DNA of 64,000 nucleotides from an uncultured Bacteroides sp. (GCF_910586915.1 NZ_CAJULN010000013.1:1-64000); one strand, 5' to 3'; counted from the first letter of the stretch, positions 18,658 to 27,008 are shown. A program made the numbers and translations. Notes: generated from the letters alone by a model not told the origin.

Positions 18658-19416
18658 ATGAGAAAGAACATTGTTGCAGGAAACTGGAAAATGAACAAAA
18701 CCCTTCAAGAGGGTATCGCTTTGGCTAAAGAACTGAACGAAGCATTGGCTAACGAAAAGCCCAACTGTGATGTAATCATCTGTACTCCGTTTATCCACCT
18801 GGCTTCTGTTACTCCGTTGGTAGACGCTGCTAAAATCGGTGTAGGTGCTGAAAACTGTGCAGACAAGGTATCCGGTGCATATACAGGTGAAGTTTCTGCT
18901 GAAATGGTAGCTTCTACCGGTGCTAAATATGTAATTCTGGGTCACTCGGAACGTCGTGCATATTATGGCGAAACTGTTGCTATCCTCGAAGAGAAAGTAA
19001 AATTGGCTTTGGCTAACGGCCTGACTCCGATTTTCTGTATCGGTGAGGTTTTGGAAGAACGCGAAGCTAACAAGCAGAACGAAGTGGTTGCCGCTCAGAT
19101 GGAATCTGTATTCTCTCTGTCTGCCGAAGACTTCTCTAAGGTTATCCTGGCTTACGAACCGGTTTGGGCTATCGGTACAGGCAAGACTGCTACTCCTGAG
19201 CAGGCACAGGAAATCCACGCTTTCATCCGTTCGATTGTTGCTGACAAGTACGGCAAAGAAATTGCAGACAATACTTCTATCCTTTACGGTGGTAGCTGCA
19301 AGCCTTCTAACGCTAAAGAATTGTTTGCTAATTCGGACGTTGACGGTGGTTTGATTGGTGGTGCTGCTCTGAAAGTATCCGACTTCAAAGGTATCATCGA
19401 TGCATTTAACGCATAA
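18658..19416 (+). CDS. tpiA: Triosephosphate isomerase
   Basis: Interconverts dihydroxyacetone phosphate and glyceraldehyde 3-phosphate. Active-site motifs are complete: GNWKMN (Lys), LGHSERR (His) and AYEPVWAIGTGKTATPEQ (catalytic Glu and loop 6). Length is 252 residues, normal. Codons are strongly biased to GCT, GGT, AAC and CTG, more than in neighbouring genes, as expected for a highly expressed glycolytic enzyme. Confidence 0.97.
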   Translation: MRKNIVAGNWKMNKTLQEGIALAKELNEALANEKPNCDVIICTPFIHLASVTPLVDAAKIGVGAENCADKVSGAYTGEVSAEMVASTGAKYVILGHSERRAYYGETVAILEEKVKLALANGLTPIFCIGEVLEEREANKQNEVVAAQMESVFSLSAEDFSKVILAYEPVWAIGTGKTATPEQAQEIHAFIRSIVADKYGKEIADNTSILYGGSCKPSNAKELFANSDVDGGLIGGAALKVSDFKGIIDAFNA

Positions 19417-19430
19417 TTAACTTTCACTTT

Positions 19431-19516
19431 TTTCACCACGGATTACACGGATTCGCGCAGATTTCTTTCTTCCTGTTATGGATAATCCGTGTCAATCTGT
19501 GCAATCTGTGGTGAAA
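19431..19516. repeat. Extragenic inverted repeat with CAC(G)GATT units
   Basis: This 86-base intergenic segment between tpiA and the SPOR gene begins TTTCACCACGGATTACACGG and ends with AATCTGTGGTGAAA. The ends are inverted copies (TTTCACCAC and GTGGTGAAA), and each arm holds repeats of CAC-G/A-GATT or its complement. In RNA the two arms could form a long imperfect hairpin. There is no T-tract, so it is not an obvious terminator. Confidence 0.7.
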
Positions 19517-19532
19517 CCAGTTCTTTTATAAA

Positions 19533-19985
19533 ATGAAAAAAATAGCTTTACTTACTTTATTGTTGGTCTTGACGGCAAGTGCCGGTCTGCAAGCACAAAG
19601 CATTGTCAAAAGTTTGGAACGTGCAGTGCCGGGCCAGGGAAAAGTGACCATTCATCAAGACCCTCGTATCGGAGCTTTGATAGGTGTGGAGCGTTCTGCG
19701 ACGGGTGAACATAAAGTAATAAAAACTTCCGGCTACCGGATACAGGCGTATGCCGGTAACAATACCCGTCAGGCCAAGAACGATGCTCATCATGTAGCTG
19801 CACGCATCAAACAGCATTTTCCGGAATTGCCGATATATACCTCGTTCACTCCGCCCCGTTGGCTTTGCCGCGTAGGCGATTTCAGAAGCATTGAAGAAGC
19901 GGATGCGATGATGCGTCGGTTGAAGGCTACCGGTTTGTTTAAAGAAGTTTCTATTGTAAGAGCTCAGATTAATATCCCTTTATAA
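19533..19985 (+). CDS. SPOR-domain periplasmic protein
   Basis: A 150-residue protein with a Sec signal (MKKIALLTLLLVLTASAGLQAQS). The C-terminal SPOR-type domain from about residue 70 (GYRIQAYAGNNTRQAKNDAH, then YTSFTPPRWLCRVGDFRSIE) has the two beta-alpha-beta repeats typical of SPOR. SPOR domains bind denuded glycan strands at the division septum. It is separated from folE by 7 bases and is likely co-transcribed with it. Confidence 0.88.
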   Translation: MKKIALLTLLLVLTASAGLQAQSIVKSLERAVPGQGKVTIHQDPRIGALIGVERSATGEHKVIKTSGYRIQAYAGNNTRQAKNDAHHVAARIKQHFPELPIYTSFTPPRWLCRVGDFRSIEEADAMMRRLKATGLFKEVSIVRAQINIPL

Positions 19986-19992
19986 ATCTATC

Positions 19993-20583
19993 ATGTTAGG
20001 AAAAGAAGAAATTGTCTCTCCGAATCTGGAAGAGTTGAAAAATCATTATCACAGTATTATAACCTTGTTGGGTGAAGATGCCGGACGGGAAGGGTTGTTG
20101 AAAACGCCCGAACGGGTGGCCAAAGCGATGTTGAGCTTGACGAAAGGTTACCATATGGACCCTCACGAAGTGCTCCGTTCCGCCAAATTCAAGGAAGAAT
20201 ACAGTCAGATGGTGATTGTCAAAGACATTGATTTTTTTTCTCTTTGCGAACATCATATGTTGCCTTTCTACGGAAAAGCGCACGTGGCTTACATCCCCAA
20301 CGGCTACATCACCGGACTTAGCAAGATAGCCCGCGTAGTCGATATCTTCTCTCACCGCCTGCAAGTGCAGGAGCGCATGACGCTGCAAATCAAAGAGTGC
20401 ATCCAGGAAACGCTCAATCCATTGGGAGTAATGGTTGTGGTAGAAGCTAAGCATATGTGTATGCAGATGCGTGGGGTGGAAAAACAGAATTCCATTACGA
20501 CTACTTCAGACTTTACCGGTGCTTTCAATCAGGCAAAGACGCGTGAAGAATTTATGAATCTTATTCGGCACGGGCGGGTATAA
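19993..20583 (+). CDS. folE: GTP cyclohydrolase I
   Basis: Converts GTP to dihydroneopterin triphosphate, the first step of folate synthesis. The 196-residue protein contains the zinc motif SLCEHHMLPFYGKAHVAYIP, GLSKIARVVDIFSHRLQVQE, and the second zinc Cys with the GTP-binding region in MCMQMRGVEKQNSITTTS. It ends convergently with dnaG with only 27 bases between them and no clear terminator. Confidence 0.96.
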   Translation: MLGKEEIVSPNLEELKNHYHSIITLLGEDAGREGLLKTPERVAKAMLSLTKGYHMDPHEVLRSAKFKEEYSQMVIVKDIDFFSLCEHHMLPFYGKAHVAYIPNGYITGLSKIARVVDIFSHRLQVQERMTLQIKECIQETLNPLGVMVVVEAKHMCMQMRGVEKQNSITTTSDFTGAFNQAKTREEFMNLIRHGRV

Positions 20584-20610
20584 ACAGGTTTCCCGCCTTA
20601 AGAGGGGGGA

Positions 20611-22704
20611 TTAGCGCAAAACAACGCGGTCGCCCAGACGTTTTGCCATGATGTTTTGCACCGCTCTCAGGTCATTATAGCGCGACATTAGCGAATCGCA
20701 CTTCTCATTATCGTGAGCCAAAGCCGGGTCTTGCAAGGCTTGGAGCATATGCTTTAACTCCTCCTTCACGATGGCATATTTGAAATTAATCATCAGTGTG
20801 GGAACCAACTCGTAGAGCCGTTCCTCGTCCGTTACAATCTTTTGCGACTTGGAGTGGTATTTGCTGAGCTGATAGCGGACATTAATCAGGTCGACACTCA
20901 GTTTGCTGATTACCGGGTCGGGGTGTGCCAGGAAATAACGTTCCGCGATGAAGCCCGAATCATGCATATGTGCCGCTGCTTCCGACAACATCTGGCGGTG
21001 CAACGGATTGTGGAAAGCCAAATCATCCTCCTTCAAATCGTTGACAACATACTCTATGACGGTTACCGGAATTTCGTTTCCCTCTTCATCCGTCAGGTTG
21101 CACATGACTTTCTCACCGTGGCGCACTACCGCCTGCAATATCAGCCGTTCAAATTTATAGAACTCCTGTCCCTCTTTTCCTTCCTGAGGGATAAAAGAAG
21201 CATAGTTGTCTGCTTGTGGCGGGAAAGATGCTTCGGTATATCCGGCTTCGGCAACTTCCGGCGGCAACGGAGTATTGCTGTCGAGTGCGGGTGTGTTTCC
21301 ATTGGCCGGCTCTGCCTGTCCTTGCTGTGCCGTTGAAGCATTCCTTTGCGCAATCCGGCGGTCGCGCTCGTGCTGCTCGGCTCGTTTCTCGGCTTGTGTT
21401 TCCCGTCTTTTGGCAACTTCCGATACGAGCAGTTTATCTTCCACGTGCAGCAGTTGGGCACACTCTTTGATGTAGACATCGCGTACAATCGCTTCCGGTA
21501 TGACAGAGATGCTTTGTACTAAGTTGCCAATCAGTTCTGCCCGCTTGATAGGGTCTCTGCCCGCATCTTCCAGCAGCAAGTTGGTTTTGAAGCGGATAAA
21601 GTCCGTCTCATGTTCCGATATGAAGGCTTGGAATTCCGCCGAGTTGTGTTTGCGGGCGAAAGAGTCCGGGTCATCGCCGTCGGGTAGCAGGCAGACTTTA
21701 ATGTTCATCCCCTCCTCGAGCAGCATATCGATACCTCGGATAGAAGCCTTGATACCCGCCGCATCGCCGTCGTAGAGCACCGTCATGTTGTTGGTGAACC
21801 GGTGAATCATACGGATTTGCCCCGGCGTAAGAGCAGTTCCCGAAGAAGCGACAACGTTCTCTATACCCGATTGGTGCATGGAAATAACATCCGTGTAACC
21901 CTCAACCAAGAAACAACGGTCTTGTTTTACAATCGCCTGCTTGGCAAAGTAGATACCGTATAATTCGTTGCTCTTATGATAAATATCCGATTCGGGCGAG
22001 TTGACGTATTTCACTTTCACCCCTTTGGTGGCGCTGGCAAGCACACGTCCGCCAAAGGCAACCACCTTGCCGGAAAGCGTATGAACGGGAAAGATGACAC
22101 GTCCCCAAAAACGGTCGCGCAAGCGATGGTCGTCCGTCTCGTAGCAAAGCCCGGTCTTTACCAGATACTCCTTCTTATATCCTTTCCGTATGGCCTCGTT
22201 GGCAAAGGCGTCGTGACTGTCGGTACAGTAGCCCAACTGGAACTTCTCGATAATATCGTCGCGGAAGCCCCGGTTGCGGAAGTAAGCCATACCGATGCTG
22301 CGGCCGTCGATATGGTTCTTCAGAATATGCTGAAAGTAATCGCGTGCGAAGTTATTGACAATAAACAGACTTTCGCGTTCGCTTTCTGCAAACTTCTCCT
22401 CATCGCTCAGTTCCCGTTCCTTGACTTCGATGTTGTATTTCTTGGCAAGGTATTTCAGGGCTTCGGGATAAGACATCTGTTCGTGTTCCATGATGAAGTG
22501 CACTGCGTTTCCGCCTTTGCCGCAAGCAAAGCATTTGCAAAGCCCTTTGGCGGGCGAAACGTAGAAAGAAGGCGTCTTGTCACTGTGGAACGGACACAGA
22601 CCAACGTAGTTGACACCACGCTTGCGCAGGGTGACAAAGTCCGAAACGACATCCATAATCTGTGCCGCGTCCAATATCCGGTCGATGGTAACTTGGTCTA
22701 TCAT
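20611..22704 (-). CDS. dnaG: DNA primase
   Basis: Makes RNA primers for replication. The 697-residue protein has an N-terminal CHC2 zinc finger (CPFHSDKTPSFYVSP, then CKCFACGKGG). The TOPRIM core follows with LVEGYTDVISMHQ and LYDGDAAGIKA. A low-complexity linker rich in Ala, Gln, Glu and Pro at about 425-500 precedes a helical C-terminal region expected to bind the replicative helicase. It has its own promoter and converges with folE. Confidence 0.96.
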   Translation of the reverse strand: MIDQVTIDRILDAAQIMDVVSDFVTLRKRGVNYVGLCPFHSDKTPSFYVSPAKGLCKCFACGKGGNAVHFIMEHEQMSYPEALKYLAKKYNIEVKERELSDEEKFAESERESLFIVNNFARDYFQHILKNHIDGRSIGMAYFRNRGFRDDIIEKFQLGYCTDSHDAFANEAIRKGYKKEYLVKTGLCYETDDHRLRDRFWGRVIFPVHTLSGKVVAFGGRVLASATKGVKVKYVNSPESDIYHKSNELYGIYFAKQAIVKQDRCFLVEGYTDVISMHQSGIENVVASSGTALTPGQIRMIHRFTNNMTVLYDGDAAGIKASIRGIDMLLEEGMNIKVCLLPDGDDPDSFARKHNSAEFQAFISEHETDFIRFKTNLLLEDAGRDPIKRAELIGNLVQSISVIPEAIVRDVYIKECAQLLHVEDKLLVSEVAKRRETQAEKRAEQHERDRRIAQRNASTAQQGQAEPANGNTPALDSNTPLPPEVAEAGYTEASFPPQADNYASFIPQEGKEGQEFYKFERLILQAVVRHGEKVMCNLTDEEGNEIPVTVIEYVVNDLKEDDLAFHNPLHRQMLSEAAAHMHDSGFIAERYFLAHPDPVISKLSVDLINVRYQLSKYHSKSQKIVTDEERLYELVPTLMINFKYAIVKEELKHMLQALQDPALAHDNEKCDSLMSRYNDLRAVQNIMAKRLGDRVVLR

Positions 22705-22740
22705 TCTTCCTTTTCTTCTGTGATTTCATTTTGGCGACCG

Positions 22741-22748
22741 CAAAGTTA
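22741..22748 (-). promoter_or_regulatory. dnaG -7 promoter element
   Basis: On the minus strand TAACTTTG is an exact TAnnTTTG -7 box, 36 bases before the dnaG start. A T-rich segment lies at the -33 position without a clean TTTG. It indicates that dnaG can be transcribed separately from the upstream aromatic operon. Confidence 0.6.
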
Positions 22749-22827
22749 CATATAAAAATATATATAAAAAGCGGAAAGTACGGTTCTTTTAGACTTTGTT
22801 GCAAGGAACATGAAACACGCTGTGCTG

Positions 22828-23601
22828 CTATTTAATCTTTTCCCGGATTTTCGTCAGATACTTTTTCATTCCTTCCGCATCCCTGTTCTCGATGATTTCA
22901 AGAAGGTTCTTCAACTCGGTACGGATATTTGCCACCTGTCCCGGAGTGCGTGGGTTGAACAGGATTTCCTGAAGCAGATAGTCGTCTTCGCCCAGCAGGC
23001 CTTTGGCGATAGCCATATGCTTCTTGAACGTGGTTCCTGGAGCTTCCTGATGTTTCATTACCGCAGCAAATACAAAGGTCGACACGAACGGGATGGAGAG
23101 CGAGTAGGCCACCGTCTCGTCGTGCTCGTCGAATGTATATTCGAAGATATTCAGCCGCAATGTTTGGTAGAGGTCTTTGAAGAAAACCTTTCCCAAGTGG
23201 TCGCCTTCGCTGATGATGATGGCGTTTTCGCTGCTCAGGTTACTGAGGCTGGCAAAGGTGGGGCCGAACATCGGGTGGCTCGAAACAAAACGGAAGCCGC
23301 TCTCTTCGTAGAACTTTTTCAGCCCTGTCTTTACAGAGGCGATGTCGCTGATGATGCAGTCTTTGGGTAATACGGGCAGTACGTTGCGGAAAGCATCCAA
23401 TGTATATTTCACTGTGACGGCGTTGATGACCAGTTCCGGTTCGAACTCCTTGATTTCTTCCAGCGTCGTGAAACGGTAGGTGTTGTAGACGAAACGCAAC
23501 TGGTGCGGATTGACATCGTACACTGCCGTTTCGTGCTGGAAACTTACTATGTCGGTAAAGAAGGAGCCCATTTTTCCGGCTCCGAGGATTAATATTCTCA
23601 C
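22828..23601 (-). CDS. tyrA: Prephenate dehydrogenase
   Basis: Oxidatively decarboxylates prephenate to 4-hydroxyphenylpyruvate, the Tyr branch. The 257-residue protein has an N-terminal nucleotide-binding LILGAGKMGSFF, then ISDIASVKTGLKKFYEESG and the substrate motif FVSSHPMFGPTFASL with the catalytic His. There is no ACT domain, so feedback by tyrosine through that route is not expected here. It is the last gene of the aromatic operon, 52 bases after the DAHP synthase gene. Confidence 0.93.
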   Translation of the reverse strand: MRILILGAGKMGSFFTDIVSFQHETAVYDVNPHQLRFVYNTYRFTTLEEIKEFEPELVINAVTVKYTLDAFRNVLPVLPKDCIISDIASVKTGLKKFYEESGFRFVSSHPMFGPTFASLSNLSSENAIIISEGDHLGKVFFKDLYQTLRLNIFEYTFDEHDETVAYSLSIPFVSTFVFAAVMKHQEAPGTTFKKHMAIAKGLLGEDDYLLQEILFNPRTPGQVANIRTELKNLLEIIENRDAEGMKKYLTKIREKIK

Positions 23602-23653
23602 GTTGGGTAATGATTAACGGTTGGTTATGGGTGATTGGCTGTCCATCCCCCTT

Positions 23654-24715
23654 TCACTTGTTGATAATCTCTATCTGTTGGCGGACGGATTCTTCGTGAA
23701 TGGCTTCGAAGATTTTCTTCATAAACTCAGCGTCCATTCCGCATTGTTCTCCCTGCATTCCGCGTTTTTCGAGAATTTCGTTGTAACGTCCCGCCTGCAA
23801 CACCGTGATGTTGTGCTCTTTCTTGAACGTACCGATTTCGCGGGCAATGCGCATTCTCTTCGAAAGTTCCTGGATGATGTTGTCGTCGCACTCGTCAATC
23901 TGCTTGCGCAGCAGGCTCAGGCTCTCCGTCGACTGGGTTTCCGTGCGGATAACCAACATATTGAGGATGTAGTCGAGCACATCCGGCGTCACCTGTTGCG
24001 AAGCATCGCTCCACGCACAGTCCGGGTTGCAGTGGCTTTCTACAATCAGACCGTCGAAATTCAAGTCCATTGCCTGCTGGCAAAGCGGAGCTACCAGTTC
24101 GCGTTTGCCGCCTATGTGGCTCGGGTCGCAGAAGATGGGCAGGTTGGGGATGCGGCGGCGCAGTTCGATGGGAATGTGCCATTGGGGAAGATTGCGGTAA
24201 ATCTTCTTGTCGTAGCTGCTGAAGCCGCGATGGATGGCGCCCAGGCGTTTCAGGCCTGCGTTGTTGATGCGTTCCAGCGCACCAATCCACAGTTCCAGGT
24301 CGGGATTGACGGGATTCTTGACCAATACGGGGATATCGACACCTTTCAGCGCATCGGCGATTTCCTGTACGGCGAAAGGATTGGCGGTGGTGCGTGCGCC
24401 TACCCAAAGAATATCGATACCTGCCTTCAAGGCCTCGTAGACGTGCTTGGCAGTTGCCACTTCGGTAGCGACGTACATTCCCGTCTCCTTTTTCACCCGT
24501 TTCAGCCAGGCGAGTCCCTCTACGCCGATTCCTTCAAAACCACCCGGTTTGGTACGCGGTTTCCAGATTCCGGCGCGGAATATCTTTTGCCCTTTGGCTG
24601 CCAGTTGTCTGGCGGTGTCCATCACTTGTTCTTCGGTTTCCGCGCTACACGGGCCGGCAATCACAACCGGTCTTTTGGTTTCGAGACCCGGTAATAAAAT
24701 TGATTCGAGTTCCAT
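23654..24715 (-). CDS. Bifunctional DAHP synthase / chorismate mutase
   Basis: A 353-residue fusion. The N-terminal domain (about 1-255) is a type I DAHP synthase of the KDO8P-synthase-like class: VVIAGPCSAETEEQV, FRAGIWKPRTKPGGFEGIG, ILWVGARTTANPF and PIFCDPSHIGGKRELV. The C-terminal domain (about 262-350) is an AroQ-type chorismate mutase: LLRKQIDECDDNIIQELSKR (continuing MRIAREIGTFKK), with the Arg/Lys ligands of the active site. It commits carbon into the shikimate pathway and converts chorismate to prephenate, feeding PheA and TyrA encoded in the same operon. Confidence 0.94.
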   Translation of the reverse strand: MELESILLPGLETKRPVVIAGPCSAETEEQVMDTARQLAAKGQKIFRAGIWKPRTKPGGFEGIGVEGLAWLKRVKKETGMYVATEVATAKHVYEALKAGIDILWVGARTTANPFAVQEIADALKGVDIPVLVKNPVNPDLELWIGALERINNAGLKRLGAIHRGFSSYDKKIYRNLPQWHIPIELRRRIPNLPIFCDPSHIGGKRELVAPLCQQAMDLNFDGLIVESHCNPDCAWSDASQQVTPDVLDYILNMLVIRTETQSTESLSLLRKQIDECDDNIIQELSKRMRIAREIGTFKKEHNITVLQAGRYNEILEKRGMQGEQCGMDAEFMKKIFEAIHEESVRQQIEIINK

Positions 24716-24770
24716 ATGCTTAGTTGTTTTTATTGTTGTACGAAATGATTGTTTGAGCGGCGGGAAGCGG

Positions 24771-25949
24771 TCAGAGCCTTTTGATTCTTTCCAGTGCTTC
24801 CGCCAGTTTGTCCTCTTTGCAGCAGAGAGAAATGCGGATGTATCTCGCTCCGTTGCTGCCGAAGATAAATCCCGGTGTGATGAATACCCTTGCCTGGTGC
24901 AATACCTTCTCCGTCAGCTCCTCCACGTCCTTGCAGGATACAGGGATTTTCCCCCAGAGGAACATTCCCACTTGCTGTTCGTCGTAGGTGCAGCCCAATG
25001 TCTGCATAATCTCTCCGGCGAGTTGGCGGCGGTTGCGGTAGTTGGCGTTGTTGGCTTCGTACCAGTCGGTCTCCGCTTCGAGCGCAGTTGCCGCAGCCAG
25101 TTGCATGGCGCGGAACATTCCACTGTCGATGTTGCTTTTCACCTTCAGTATCCATTGCACGAATTCCGCATTGGAAGCCAACATACCGATGCGCCAGCCC
25201 GGCATATTGTGGCTCTTGCTCATGGAGTTGAATTCGATGCAACACTCCTTCGCTCCCGGCACACTGAGAATGCTGGCGGGGTGGTCGTTGAGTATGAAGC
25301 TGTACGGATTGTCGTTCACAATCACGATATTCTTCCGGCGGGCGAAGTCGACAAGACGCTCGTACAGTCCGGGCGTTGCGTTTGCGCCTGTCGGCATATT
25401 CGGATAATTGGTCCACATCAGTTTCACGCGGCTTAAATCCATCTTTTCCAGTGTCTCGAAGTCGGGCATCCAGCCGTCGTCCTCTTTCAAGTCGTAGTGG
25501 ATGACTTCGGCGCCGAGTATCCTGCTCAGTGAAGTGTAGGTAGGATACCCCGGATTCGGAACCAACACCTGTTCGCCCGGGTTCACAAAAGCCAGCGTGA
25601 CGTGGAGGATTCCCTCTTTCGAGCCAATCAACGGCTGTATTTCCGTATTCGGGTTCAGCTCGACTCCATACCAGCGACGGTACCAGGCTGCAAACCCTTT
25701 GCGAAGTTCGGGAATACCCACATACGGCTGATACCCGTGGGCGTTGGGGTCGCGGGCGTTGTCGCACAAGGTTTCGATGGTCTTTTCCGAAGGCGGCATA
25801 TCGGGACTGCCGATACCCAGGCTGATGACCTCTTTCCCTTCCGCATTCATCTGTGCTACCTCTTTCAGTTTCTTTGAGAAGTAGTATTCGCTTACGCTTG
25901 CCAGCCGTTCGGCGGGAGCGATTCTATAGGTTTGATTTTCCTTCTGCAT
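24771..25949 (-). CDS. Class I/II PLP-dependent aminotransferase, probably aromatic
   Basis: A fold-type I aminotransferase of 392 residues. VISLGIGSPDMPPSEKTIE opens the core, LMWTNYPNMPTGANAT lies mid-protein, and the PLP lysine is in EFNSMSKSHNMPGWRIGML. Overall sequence resembles the LL-diaminopimelate aminotransferase/AspC group. Its place between pheA and the DAHP synthase gene argues for amination of phenylpyruvate and 4-hydroxyphenylpyruvate to Phe and Tyr; that substrate assignment is inference. The first 26 bases overlap the 3' end of pheA, so translation is probably coupled. Confidence 0.88.
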   Translation of the reverse strand: MQKENQTYRIAPAERLASVSEYYFSKKLKEVAQMNAEGKEVISLGIGSPDMPPSEKTIETLCDNARDPNAHGYQPYVGIPELRKGFAAWYRRWYGVELNPNTEIQPLIGSKEGILHVTLAFVNPGEQVLVPNPGYPTYTSLSRILGAEVIHYDLKEDDGWMPDFETLEKMDLSRVKLMWTNYPNMPTGANATPGLYERLVDFARRKNIVIVNDNPYSFILNDHPASILSVPGAKECCIEFNSMSKSHNMPGWRIGMLASNAEFVQWILKVKSNIDSGMFRAMQLAAATALEAETDWYEANNANYRNRRQLAGEIMQTLGCTYDEQQVGMFLWGKIPVSCKDVEELTEKVLHQARVFITPGFIFGSNGARYIRISLCCKEDKLAEALERIKRL

Positions 25950-26772
25950 ATTCGCCTAATAATTTAAGTTCTTTGGTCAGTGGAGTGATGGCTGCAATGG
26001 ATTGCTTGTATCTCAGATAGTCGTTGAAGGTCACGTCGACGTAAAACTGATATTCCCATTCGCGTCCGATAATCGGCAACGACTGTATCTTGGTGAGGTT
26101 GATGTTGTAGAACGAGAGGATGGAGAGCACTTGCGACAGGCTGCCTTCCGTGTGCGGCAGTGTGAACACCATGTTTGCCTTGTTGGCAGTGGCGGCGTGG
26201 TGCTGCCGCAGTTCGTCCGCCTGCCAGGGGTCGGCAACGACGAGGAAACGGGTGAAGTTGTGCTTGTTTGTCTCGATGCCCTCCTGCAACACTTTCATTC
26301 CGTAGCGCTCGGCAGCTGCTTTGGAGCAGATGGCGGCGTGTCCTTTCAGGTTACCGTTCTTGATGGTCTCTGCGCTGCGTGCCGTGTCTTCGCCTTCCAC
26401 CACTTTCAGTTGCGGGTGCTGGTTCAGGAAATCGCGGCACTGCATCAGGGCGATGGGGTGGGAGTTGACTTCCGTCAGGTCTTCCCAGCTTTCGTCGGGC
26501 AGGCAGACGAAGCTGTGCGAGATGCGCAGTTTGTATTCGCCGATAATCTGCGTGCCGCTCTGCCTCAGCAACTCGTTGTTGTGTAGCAGGCTTCCGGCAA
26601 TCGTATTCTCGATGGCGAGCATCCCGATGACCTGGCTGTCTCTGCGTATGGAGGCAAACACGTCTTCGAAGGTGGCGCAACAGATTAGCTCTATCTCTTC
26701 TCCTTCGAAATATTTGTGTGCGGCGATGTCGTGATAAGAGCCGAGTGTTCCTTGAATAGCTATCTTTTTCAT
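25924..26772 (-). CDS. pheA: Prephenate dehydratase with ACT domain
   Basis: Converts prephenate to phenylpyruvate. The 282-residue protein has a type II periplasmic-binding-protein-like catalytic part (IAIQGTLGSYHDIAAHKYF, LAIENTIAGSLLHNNELL) and HNFTRFLVVADP containing the conserved Thr-Arg-Phe. A C-terminal ACT domain (about 195-275) carries TLPHTEGSLSQVLSILSFYN and INLTKIQSLPIIG. The usual Phe-binding ESRP motif reads QSLP here, so allosteric inhibition may differ. No chorismate mutase is fused; that activity is on the DAHP synthase. It is the first structural gene behind the attenuator. Confidence 0.94.
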   Translation of the reverse strand: MKKIAIQGTLGSYHDIAAHKYFEGEEIELICCATFEDVFASIRRDSQVIGMLAIENTIAGSLLHNNELLRQSGTQIIGEYKLRISHSFVCLPDESWEDLTEVNSHPIALMQCRDFLNQHPQLKVVEGEDTARSAETIKNGNLKGHAAICSKAAAERYGMKVLQEGIETNKHNFTRFLVVADPWQADELRQHHAATANKANMVFTLPHTEGSLSQVLSILSFYNINLTKIQSLPIIGREWEYQFYVDVTFNDYLRYKQSIAAITPLTKELKLLGEYAEGKSNL

Positions 26773-26791
26773 TGTCTTGACGATGTATTAT

Positions 26792-26823
26792 AAAAAAATC
26801 CCGCGTCCGTATCGGAGCGGGAT
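26792..26823 (-). terminator. Attenuator terminator of the Phe/Tyr operon
   Basis: On the minus strand ATCCCGC-TCCG, loop ATA, CGGA-C-GCGGGAT forms an 11-bp stem with a single bulged C (hairpin 26798-26823), directly followed by seven T residues (26792-26798; the first T closes the stem). It lies 20 bases before the pheA ATG and after the leader peptide stop, so it would end transcripts before pheA. Confidence 0.88.
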
Positions 26824-26864
26824 TCATATGATTGATTTCTTTATTCTGTCCTTAAGCATCACTG

Positions 26865-26951
26865 TCACTTGATACATACAAACTCCCGCTCTACTTTGCT
26901 GCTAAAGTAAAAGTAAAAAAAGAAGTAATATGCATAAGTAAATGATTTCAT
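26865..26951 (-). CDS. Phe/Tyr-rich leader peptide of the aromatic operon
   Basis: A 28-codon reading frame starts with ATG at 26951 and ends with TGA at 26865-26867. It begins MKSF; residues 4-16 read FTYAYYFFFYFYF, 11 of 13 being Phe or Tyr. In all it has 7 Phe and 5 Tyr, far above chance. It starts 26 bases after a consensus promoter and lies between that promoter and a U-tract hairpin in front of pheA. I infer a ribosome-stalling leader that senses charged tRNA-Phe and tRNA-Tyr. The peptide itself probably has no other function. Confidence 0.85.
   Translation of the reverse strand: MKSFTYAYYFFFYFYFSSKVEREFVCIK
26884..26891 (-). promoter_or_regulatory. Antiterminator arm within the leader reading frame
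   Basis: On the minus strand GAGCGGGA (leader codons 21-23) is exactly complementary to TCCCGCTC in the 5' arm of the attenuator (26815-26822). The two pairings exclude each other. The segment lies five codons past the last residue of the aromatic run, so a ribosome stalled there would leave it free to pair. Confidence 0.75.
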
Positions 26952-26977
26952 ACGAACTTTGTTTTTTATTTCGGGGG

Positions 26978-27008
26978 CAAAAGTAACGCTTTTATCTTAT
27001 TGTGCAAA
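26978..27008 (-). promoter_or_regulatory. Consensus promoter of the Phe/Tyr operon
   Basis: On the minus strand TTTG (27008-27005), 19 bases, then TACTTTTG (26985-26978) matches both boxes of the Bacteroides primary-sigma promoter at ideal spacing. It is 26 bases upstream of the leader peptide ATG. Confidence 0.85.

Noticed and set aside
21976..25436. Long plus-strand frames opposite dnaG, tyrA, the DAHP synthase and aminotransferase genes
   Set aside because: They are antisense to well-supported genes with full motifs. Codon bias of the true strand leaves few stops in these frames.
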